Below are positions 45,827 through 54,399 of a stretch of 64,000 nucleotides of DNA, one piece after another. The notes under the pieces are model-generated. The model made no database searches. It had not been told where the DNA came from and saw nothing but the letters and a program-made list of their open reading frames with translations. The DNA is from Gnetum montanum (taxonomy: Eukaryota > Streptophyta > Gnetopsida > Gnetales > Gnetaceae). The first letter of the stretch is position 1; each line of letters begins with the position of its first letter. The position numbers and the translations under genes are program-made. The DNA lies in assembly GCA_015680685.1 (NCBI GenBank), contig MNCI01035238.1, positions 658,922-722,921 of the forward strand, given 5' to 3'.

Positions 45827-46361
45827 AAACCAGTAGTAGAGGAACCTAAATTCAAAGCTTTTCCTGGAGTTGCCAGAAAGCTTGCAGACACTGAAGCACA
45901 GCAATCTTATCCAAGAGTTGCTGAAACCCAATTGGAAGCTGCTGCACCACCCCAAGCAAAACAATGACCACCTCCAGCAGAAAAGCCTAAATTTAAAGCT
46001 TTCATTGGATTTGGCCGAAGACCTTTAGACACAATGGCAGCAACAGCAGCGCAATCTGATACAAAGGCTGAGCCCCCGGAACTGACCCAACAACCTGCTC
46101 AAGCTCCTCATTCCAGACTTGTTTTTAGAGCTTCTGGTTCTAGAATCCAAAGCGATGGACCACCATCAGAGGTAACATACGAAACAACATATCTAAGCTT
46201 CTAAGATTTGTTAATTTATTCATCGGCTATCTCTGATATATATATATATAAAGTTGCAGGCTCCCCAGCCACCAGCTAAGAGAGAGAGAACGGATACATC
46301 AGAGGAAGAACCTGTCAAGTTCAAAGCATTCATTGGGAAAAGCTATTCTCTGAAGGATTGA

Positions 46362-46839
46362 TATGTCAACCATTGTTGTTGGATGGTTCTGCAACTTCAA
46401 TGAAAATTTTAGAACCTTTCCTCCTAAGTTCTACTATTAGTTTCATATTTTATAAAAATTCTACTCCTGTGTCTTCGTGTTGGCCATATTTATTAGAGGT
46501 ACATATAAGTTAAATGACACCCTTGAATGACAATTTCCATAAATAATATCATGGATTCACCAAATAGGAAATTAGTGTAGATTGATATTGTTTGTTGCAG
46601 ATCATGGGTGAACTTCATGCTTTGTCTAAACTATTATTTTTAGAAATTTTTTTTCATGTTTAATGATCTTTATAATTTTGATAATTATCCCATCCTCTTG
46701 TTTCATTATTCCTAGTCACTCATTAATATGTTTGAATGCAATTATTATAACTTCTTATGACATAAACGTTTTTAAATATCTAAAGAAAAAGCTTACTCAA
46801 AGCCTTGTAGCAGAGTCTTGATTGGAGTCAATCTTTTTA
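46362..46839. other. 3' flank of UFD1-like gene
   Basis: AT-rich and non-coding, probably 3' UTR and intergenic sequence. No clear polyadenylation signal could be singled out. Confidence 0.4.
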
Positions 46840-46949
46840 CATAATGATAGATGCTTCAAATTATGAATTGGGAGTAATTTTAATGTACTATGAAACTAAA
46901 GTTGAAATTGAATTTTTATTTATGTTTAGTAAGACCATTTGGATTTGTT

Positions 46950-47072
46950 GAAGATCTTTTATGAAAAGTTATTTTGTACATAACTTAGCATAGACCACTA
47001 GAATCAAACTTGTAACTTGGGTCTTCTAGGCCAAGACTTTTACACCATTAAGCTATTATCTCATTGTTTTTT
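46950..47072 (-). mobile_element. tRNA-derived SINE, minus strand
   Basis: The reverse complement has an A-box-like TAGCTTAATGG and a B-box-like CAAGTTTGATTCT at tRNA spacing. The body then reads GCTAAGTTATGTACAAAAT, resembling the SINEs at 47267 and 59766. A T-run (47068-47089) adjoins its right side. It interrupts the H RNase H frame. Confidence 0.55.
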
Positions 47073-47266
47073 TTTTTTTTTTTTTTGTAAAAATAAATAT
47101 TATACTTTGTTATATCAATTGAAGCATAATGGGGCCATAACTCAATTATACCATTATAGAAAAAGAGTTGATGACCATCATCATTATGCTATAGAAATTC
47201 AAGCATATTTTAGGAATAAAAAGTCCACATCTACACTAAGTATAGTGTCATTTGATATTTGATTAA

Positions 47267-47413
47267 CAATGAGGTGTTAGCCACATGTTAAGATGCTTGA
47301 TCTAGAAACTCCAAGTCATGGGTTTGATTTCAAGCTAAGTTATATAAAGTTCTAATTGGACTATATATCTTAGGGTGTACTTATGTTTCACTTATTTCGG
47401 GTTTCAACACTAC
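47267..47413 (+). mobile_element. tRNA-derived SINE with 17-bp target duplication
   Basis: The head is GTTAGCCACATG (A box) and GGGTTTGATTTC (B box). The body reads AAGTTCTAATTGGACTATAT, shared with the SINE at 59766. It is flanked by CATTTGATATTTGATTAA (47249-47266) and CATTTGATACTTGATAA (47414-47430). Long imperfect duplications of this kind are typical of LINE-mediated insertion. Confidence 0.75.
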
Positions 47414-47616
47414 CATTTGATACTTGATAAATCATCATGTGATAAAATAGCTAGTGCTCCAAAAAAAATTGATTTACACATGGTAGATTGAAAAGGAACC
47501 AAGAATGTGGTGGCATATCATCTATTATGTTTCAAAATTGGCAACAAGGAGGAGAATATCTTATCACCCAAGCTTCTTAATGATCATATCTGCAAGGTGG
47601 TCTTTGACAAAGTCAT

Positions 47617-48563
47617 TGATGAGACGCGAATTGCACAGGCCGCGATATCGCATCCCCTGCAATATCGCGTCGTTCCCTGCGATATCGCATACGCGATATC
47701 GCGGTCCGCCGCTAAATCTATAAATAAGAGGTGACACTCCCCTCATTTGATATCATAGGTGTAAAGTAGCGAAGCTCTGGCGGATTGATCACCCCAGAGA
47801 TAGAATATTTTCCATGTGCCCGCAGTAGGAGTCCCCCAAGTGAACGGTTCTTTATTCGAGCAGCTTTGTACCTGAATGCAAGTTGTGTACGGCAATAAAG
47901 ACGAGCTTTGTGGATAAACCTTGCAGTGCATGGATAGGTTTAATTAATGTTATTTATTGTTTTCCTAGTAACGTGGCATGAGTACGACTTGGTTACGAGC
48001 GTTGACGAACATGTACGGCTAGCCAAGGAATCGGCTACTCATCGCGATTAGTTTCTCTCACCCTTTCCTCCTATAACGTGGGACAAGTACGACTTGATTA
48101 AGAGCATCTACGGATATGTATGGATAATCAAGGAATCGGCTGCTTGTCACACTTAGGTTAGTTAAGTGCCTCAGTACGACCGCTTCGAGCACGTGCGTTA
48201 CGTGTGGTAATCCCAGTAACGATTAGCGTTTGGTAGCCACAGTTGCACAGTTCAAGGTGTGTACGGCAAGTGGGAACGGATGCTGATGCTAGAACTTAGT
48301 GCCATAGTTAGAGTTAGTTTTAGTTTCTCAACTCTTCACCGTTTAACATAGGAGATAAACCGTAAAATACCAAAAAAATCATATACCTCGGACTTACTTA
48401 ACCATACACCGTGACAACAACAAGTAAGTCTGGGAAGACAACGAACGATTAACCCAAAGTGTTCCATGGGGCGTTCGGGCATTTAGTCTGCGGAGTTCGA
48501 CCGGATCGCACGTGCTACGCTCGTTTCATATGGTTGAGTGTAGGGGTACCTCGCCACTCATCA
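47617..48563 (+). repeat. Solo LTR with perfect 5-bp target duplication
   Basis: It begins TGATGAGACG and ends CACTCATCA, 947 bp, flanked by GTCAT on both sides (47612-47616 and 48564-48568). It is much richer in CpG than its neighbours. Three GATATC and one AATATC motif lie at 47644-47700 and TATAAATA at 47719-47726. It is the best-preserved copy of the A/B/C/D-type LTR here and lies inside relic H. Confidence 0.92.
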
Positions 48564-48568
48564 GTCAT

Positions 48569-48730
48569 AAATGGGATTGCCCATGGTATGTATACATCTT
48601 GAACTACCTGATGGCCCAAAAGATGCCTTCTGGCTGGAGAAAAGCCAAAGAATCTAACACTAGGTGAGATGAGGTGAGGCCTTATGTAATTATGAAAGAA
48701 TAACTTTACAAAAGATAGTTTGATGACTTG
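48569..48730 (+). pseudogene. Element H, part 2: RNase H to integrase linker
   Basis: It resumes after the solo LTR with P-W-Y-V-Y-I-L-N-Y-L and then W-R-K-A-K-E, matching the gypsy P-W-Y-A-D-I-V-N-Y-L linker. It ends near R-S-F-D-D-L, where element C inserted. Confidence 0.7.
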
Positions 48731-49137
48731 TGATGAGCGATGAGGTACCCCTACGCTCAACCATACGAATACGAGCGTTACACGCAATTTGGTCGAACTT
48801 CAAGGACTAAGTGCTTATGCACCTTCACAGAACAAGGATGGGTTAGGCAATCGTTGTCTTCCCAAGCTTACTCGTATAGCACGATTGTATGGTTAAGTAA
48901 ACTTGAGGTATGTGATTTTTATGCTTTTTATGTTTTATGTCTTGGTGCTAAAGAGGGAAGAAGTGAATTAATTGAATAACTAATTTAAATTAACTAATCA
49001 GCTAGGTCCTAACTAGTCCTAATACCAGCATCTGCTCCCACTTTCCGTACACATCCTGAACCAGTGCAACACTACTGGGATTACCAAATGCTAATCATTA
49101 CTGGGTTACCAAGTATTCCACGCATGCTCGAAGTGCT
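48731..49137 (-). repeat. 3' LTR of element C (truncated)
   Basis: It aligns with 57090-57495 from TGATGAGCGATGAGG to GCATGCTCGAAGTG, then similarity stops. Confidence 0.85.
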
Positions 49138-49236
49138 TAGGGAATAGATCAACAAATATATTACAACATTTGTGTTCATGCCCATTGTGGCAAACACCAT
49201 ACATAAATGACATCCACACCCTCATTCAACAGCTTG

Positions 49237-49269
<33 letters not shown>

Positions 49270-49500
49270 GTGCATTACTACCGATGTCGAAATTGTGCAT
49301 ACCATTGTTCATCCATAGCCACATGTCCAAACTTGTTCCTTGCGTAAATGCTTTAGCTTCAATCCATCCTAAGTGCTCCCTCTTATCCCAGTCCATTATT
49401 CATGTAATCACCATCTGATAAAACCTAATGCAACACACTCACAGATTAGCAAGGGTAGATAAAACCTAATGCAACTGATACCTTGCCTCGATATAAAGTA
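49138..49500. other. Unassigned segment inside element C
   Basis: It does not match any other spacer or LTR here. It contains a (GA)14 microsatellite at 49237-49264 and two copies of GATAAAACCTAATGCAAC at about 49416 and 49458. It may be filler DNA at the deletion junction or a fragment of another repeat. Confidence 0.4.
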
Positions 49501-50930
49501 CATTGGCTAGGTTGTGGGTATTGCAGATACTAGGTTAGAGGTTTGACTGATAACTACCCAAGGTGTAGGGGTAAGATAATTATGGAATGGAAAAATTTGT
49601 GATAGGGCCCTCATGACTAAGAGTGAACCTCCAATATCAATAGGGTGGAAAACTTTAAAGAATAAGAAGGATAAGAGAAATAACAACAGTGAAGCCAATA
49701 AAACAAAAGCAAAAATGGATGTCATTGATGGGGTGAATGAGAAATAGTTGATTGCGAGAAATGTTGAAGGGAACGAGCTTAACGATTGCACCAAAAAGGA
49801 AAGTTAGTGGGTCCTCCCCAAAGTAGGCTTATGCCCTTAATGCCTTGATAAACCTACAAACCAAAGAGTCTGTGGACTCTTGGAATGACATATGTAAACA
49901 AAGGTTAAGAACTTACCCACAAGAGTTTTACCGAAGACTAACAATGCGTCAACCAAGATATAGACTTATCATAAAATTGGCAATGAGGTGGAATGTGGAA
50001 AGCAATATGGAAAGAGAGGAGAGAATGGAATGGAATCCCAAAAATTTAGGTTGTGTAAAGTCCCATGTGTAATATGTGATTAAGGTGACTTAATAAAATT
50101 CTGTCCAACTCTAGATTCAAGTATCCACATCCAATGACCTCGCATCAACACACTTGACCAACTCATCCTCCTGAAGTAACAAGAATGCATCCACAAAGCC
50201 ACCACCATCCCAATAAGAGAAAAAGTAGGAAGTGAGAAAGGGCCTTAATTAGAGGGAACCTTCAAGCATGGGTAACATGTTTTTCTAGTGCCATAACTAG
50301 TGCTTGTAGAACATGTTTCTTTATTATGTCTAAGGGGTGTGCTTTGAATTCTCCCCAGTTTTTTTTTTTTTTTTTTTGAATGTGAAAACCACACCATGCA
50401 AAGCCTTATTTGATTTAGTCAACTCTCTAATATTTGGTTAAGAGTGGGATGGCGAAAAACCTATGAAAAATATCCAAGTACCCAAGAGAATAGCCAGCAC
50501 AAATGCGTCGAATCCCCTTGAGAGCACACCCTTTTCCATCCAATTGAATCTTTCCTTGGTTCGAAGAGCACTAAGGCATCAATTCATTAATAAGTTTTCT
50601 TAGAAAAGGGACAATACATTTCCAAAACAAGGGAGATCATAGAGTTGCATGGATAATTGGGTGACATGGACTCATTGCTTGTTTTATCAGAAGAAACCAT
50701 ATCTTAGCATCAACATTGAAAGTCAAAGGTAAAAACCAAACATTAGCAATCAACACTTATTATAATACAACCCACCATCATGAGCACTTATTATGTGATG
50801 AATAAGAATAAATCAAACAAAGAAACAGTAAAAATGTTAACGATAGTGTAAAACAAAAATAAGTAAAGATGAACAATGTGTAAAACAAAAAAACAAAGGA
50901 ACTGAGGGCTTAGAATGGTTAGCCTTGGTG
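49501..50930 (-). other. Spacer of element C
   Basis: Non-coding and homologous to the other spacers. It shares GTGGGTCCTCCCCAAAGTAG near 49808, GGGGTGTGCTTTGAATTC near 50335 and a T-run at 50359-50376. It ends at the pol 3' end with the CCATCTCCCCCATGATTG tail. Confidence 0.6.
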
Positions 50931-51099
50931 GCCATCTCCCCCATGATTGAATTGGAAGGAGGAGACCCAAAATAATGAGCAAGGTTATCCACCAATAGAG
51001 GTAGTATTAGTATTGGCTGTTTTAGGCTCATGGAAGGGTTTGGTTTGCTGGATGTTGACAAATAACTTCTTATTCAAGCTTTTAGGTTTGTAGATCATC

Positions 51100-51990
51100 A
51101 TGGCCCTCGAAGGAAAAGTTTCATGAATGATATAAGGTCCTTCCCACAGTGTTTGAAATTTAGTTCATTGTGGTACATGTGTGGGATTCCAATAAAGAAC
51201 CTTATCTTCCAATTGATATTTGACTTTCCTAATCCTTAGGTCATGACATTGTTTGTTAAAGGCCTTGTGTAGTTCATTGGATGATAGAGCGGCTAGTCAA
51301 TTCTCATCTACCAAGTTAAGGTTCATTAACCGTTCTTTTTGTGCTAGATTAAGGTCAAGGTTAAGGTCACATACTATGGATAGTGTACGGAGCTCCACTT
51401 AAATAAGAAGTGTCGGAAGTTTATCGTACACTAACTCATAGGGAGAGTAGCCTATAGGGAGTTTCCATGTGGAGCGGTATGCCCAGAGAGCATCGTTCAG
51501 TTTGGTGCTCCAGTCTTGCCTATACTTGCTAATGGTTCCTATCAATATTTTTGTGATCTCCTTATTGGTGACCTCGGCTTGACCATTCGCTTGAGGATGA
51601 TATGGTGCAGGCAGTTTGTGCTCAACTCCTAAGCGTTGCATTAACTTTCAAAAAGTCGAACCTGTAAAATGTGTACCATTATTAGAAATAAGTGCACAAG
51701 GCACACCAAACCTATTTATGATTTGTTGTTAAACAAATCATGCAGTGGTAGATGATGTACAGTCTGTAACAATGGCTGCTTTTTCCCACTTGGTAAAATA
51801 GTCAACAGCAACAACAATGTAGGCTTTTCCATTGGACATCAGTGTAATAGGCCCCATAAAATCAATTCCCTATATGTCAAAGGGTTCTAAAGGTTGAATC
51901 CATTGTTGCAAACCCTCCATTCTAGTAGTCATTCCCCCATCACGTTGGCAGGGCTCACAAGATTAGACGAAATGATGAGCGTCCTATAAC
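51100..51990 (-). pseudogene. Integrase of element C
   Basis: The core first motif G-I-D-F-M-G-P near 51855-51875 keeps its Asp. The second-Asp motif reads L-I-S-N-N-G-T-H-F with Asn at 51681-51683. The third motif Y-H-P-Q-A-N-G-Q-A-E-V is intact in an open stretch at 51399-51641, which also has D-A-L-W-A-Y-R-S-T-W-K-L-P-I-G. The C-terminal part runs to about 51100 with G-P-Y-I-I. With one catalytic Asp lost, this copy could not integrate DNA. Confidence 0.85.
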
Positions 51991-52139
51991 AATGTAGGTC
52001 AATAATATCTTGCAAGCAAGATTTTTATGGCTATTCATCTCCCTGTGTAATGACCCCCACAAGGGCCCTCATAAGCATCTTGGACAATTCATAATTTATC
52101 TACATCGGGAACATACCATTGAACCAAGTCATCGGGACA

Positions 52140-52700
52140 TACCTTATAAAGGTGTTCGTTGATTTCCATGAAATATTTGGCTCAATGGAAAACCTGTTGT
52201 TTCTTTTTAACATCTAACCCTTGTAGTGTTTCTTGTGTAAGTAGATAAGTGAGAATGCTACTATACCAATTTTTATAAGCAGGTAAATGATTGTTTATTA
52301 CACTTGCAAAGAGAAGTTCATCAAGGAAACAGTCAGAAATTGGATATTCATCCTCTTTCTTGTCCCATTGCAACCGAGATAAATGATCAGCAACAACATT
52401 CTTAGTGCCTTTATGATCGATCATCATAAGATCGAACTCTTGTAAGATCATGAGCCATTGTATGATGTGAGGGCTCACCATTGGTTTATTCATTAGGAAT
52501 CAAATTGCACTATCATTCGTATCTTATAGTCGAATACATAGTGCCTAAATTTTTCTAGTGCAAACACCACAGCCATTAACTCTTTTTCCATTGTAGTGTA
52601 ATTGAATTATGCACCAACAATACTTCGACTTGCACAGTTGATGTAATAGGGACGTTTTTGGTCATCTAACTGTGTAAGTATAGCTCCTAAGGTAAATTTG
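52140..52700 (-). pseudogene. RNase H of element C
   Basis: The open block 52182-52493 includes H-I-I-Q-W-L-M-I-L-Q-E-F-D, then K-G-T-K-N-V-V-A-D-H-L-S-R-L. Just right of it are L-D-K-F-R-H-Y and E-K-E-L-M-A motifs. A small deletion near 52510 removes part of the I-D-H-S-A-I box. Confidence 0.82.
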
Positions 52701-52799
52701 GACACGTCAGTCATTATGTGGAATGGTTTGGACCAATCAGGAGCTTGTAGAATAGGCATTTCTACAAGCTTCTATTTTAAGGTTTGGAAGGCTAGCCCT

Positions 52800-53408
52800 A
52801 ATATCTTGTGTTTGTAAAATCTTGTGCCCTAATATAACTTCTTCTTGGACAATTAAATGAATTTTTTGCCAATCGAGCCTTAAGTTGGTTTCTACACATC
52901 ATTTCAATACTTTCTCTAATCGGTCCAATGCTTGTTTGAAGTCTGCTCCATAGGTGGAGAAATCATTCATAAAGACCTTCACACCATTTCCCCTTTACTG
53001 CTGAAAGATACTTAGAACCAAATGTTGAAACGTTGCTATGGCATTGCACAAGCCAAACGACATCTGGTTATATGCAAATGTTCCCCAAGGACTTGTGAAC
53101 ATAGTCTTAGCTTGGTCTTCTGGTGCTATTTGAATTTGATTATATCCACTGTTGCCATCCAGAAAACTATAGTAGCAATGCCCTACAATGGTATCTAAGA
53201 CTTGGTCAATGAATGGCAATGGGAAGTGGTCTTTAAACATTGTCATGTTCAATAGCCTAAAGCCTATACACACCCTCCATTTTTCTTCCTTTTTGGGCAC
53301 AATGACTAATGGACTAACCCATTCACTCTCAGTAATGGGATAGATGAACCCAGCTTTTAGAAGTTGTTTAATTTCTTCTTTAACCACTTGCTTAAGCTTT
53401 AGGTTCAT
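52800..53408 (-). pseudogene. Reverse transcriptase of element C
   Basis: The open frame 52995-53408 shows V-K-E-E-I-K-Q-L-L-K-A-G-F-I, E-W-V-S-P-L-V-I-V-P-K-K, K-D-H-F-P-L-P-F-I-D-Q-V-L-D-T-I, G-Y-N-Q-I-Q-I-A-P-E-D and F-G-L-C-N-A. After a stop the catalytic box at 52962-52973 reads F-M-N-D, so the first Asp of the pair is Asn. Confidence 0.9.
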
Positions 53409-53947
53409 TTGCCTCTACGGTTGTCGTCGAAGTTTCATGGAGGGGTCAGTGTAAATTCTATGTTGGCATATCCTAAGATCTATTCTGGCTAATTCGAGAT
53501 ATGACCAAGGAAAGGCTTTTGACCATTTGTTTACCATTTTCAAAAATCTTTCTTTTTGTTGAAGAGCAAGCTTAGCATTAATGATTACCAGTTTTCCATT
53601 TTGAGAAATGTATACTTCATACCGGTGGGTAACGATTTTAACTTAAGGGGCTTTTCCTTGAACTTGTCAGGGATTTCCAACTTTCCCCAGTTGATATTTT
53701 TGATATCAGGACTTGGAAGTTGGTGATGGACTTATTCTAATGTATCTATGCTATCAATGTAGGTGCAAGTCAAGCTCTCAGTTGGTCACATGCATATAGT
53801 TGAATTGTTCTCTTAGTCAGCTGTCAGCCACTAGGTGCCTTCCTATCTTGTGGCTGCTGCATACATGCATCTTTGTATGTTAGTTATTAGTGCACACTAG
53901 TTGCATATAGGCAATGTTAAATGTTGTACAAACCAGGACTTCTGTAC

Positions 53948-54352
53948 TCAATTACACCATGTGTCACTATATGTGATGCATGGAACTTTCTTCCTCTCTA
54001 TCTTTCCAAATGTATTTTCCTTTGATATTTCTAAGGAAAGATTATATATTCCTAGGCACGTGTTAATTGTGCTTAGCCATGATCTTCCTATTATGATTGG
54101 GAAGTTCCCCTTATAGTTGTTGACTTGAATCACTAGGAAATCAGCTGGATACGACCACCCACAAATAGTGGTGACAATGTCCTCTACTAGTCCTAATGGG
54201 ACAATGATGGACTGGTTGGCCAACTCTAAAAGTATGTTACTCTTTTTTAGTGGAGGTAGGTTCCAGGCTTTGTACATTTCTTGAGAGATTAAGTTAACAC
54301 CAGAACCTAAATCCAAAAGAGCCTTGCAAGGTTCATTCCCAATGATTTGCAA
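53948..54352 (-). pseudogene. Aspartic protease of element C
   Basis: An open block of 134 codons has C-K-A-L-L-D-L-G-S-G-V-N-L-I-S (active site), M-Y-K-A-W-N-L-P-P-L-K-K-S and F-P-I-I-I-G-R-S-W-L. It is nearly collinear with B. The domain itself has no internal stop, but it lies within a disrupted gag-pol. Confidence 0.85.
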
Positions 54353-54399
54353 ATATATAAGAGGACTTCTAGGATCAGAGAATTTCCTAGGAAGATGGC

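Larger units (their letters stand above)
40696..46361 (+). pseudogene. UFD1: UFD1-like gene (CDC48/p97 cofactor), disrupted
   Basis: UFD1 pairs with NPL4 to bring ubiquitinated clients to the CDC48/p97 ATPase. Eight exons fit GT-AG rules: ATG 40696-40698, then 40787-40939, 41041-41064, 41189-41343, 41456-41586, 41697-41920, 42063-42066 plus 45832-46171, and 46260-46361. Family motifs are G-D-K-V-I-L-P-S-S-A-L, Y-P-M-L-F-E-L, T-H-C-G-V-L-E-F, R-L-Q-P-H-T-Q-E-F-L and E-T-D-C-E-V-G-F. The C-terminal part has F-K-A-F-I-G-F-G-R-R, an SHP-type p97-binding box. Damage: exon 2 is one base short in phase for exon 3, in-frame TGA at 41713-41715 and 45965-45967 (both where CGA is expected), and a copia insertion four bases into exon 7. 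Without these it would encode about 378 residues. The ATG standing alone before the first intron is a model, not proven. Confidence 0.88.
46840..47616 (+). pseudogene. Element H: older gypsy RNase H relic, part 1
   Basis: It begins with M-I-D-A-S-N-Y-E-L-G-V-I-L-M at about 46846-46887. It resumes after a SINE with N-Y-T-I-I-E-K-E-L-M-T at 47133-47165, is broken again by a second SINE, and ends with the tether segment G-T-K-N-V-V-A-Y-H-L near 47500-47525. The sequence is more diverged than A, B or C. It continues at 48569-48730 and 57912-57948 after removal of the nested insertions. Confidence 0.75.

Noticed and set aside
48515-48979. Frames crossing the solo LTR end and the C LTR
   Set aside because: They span junctions between unrelated insertions and share no motif with any family.
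49237-49264. GA microsatellite as a CRISPR-like or regulatory array
   Set aside because: It is a simple dinucleotide run with no spacers and no conserved neighbours.
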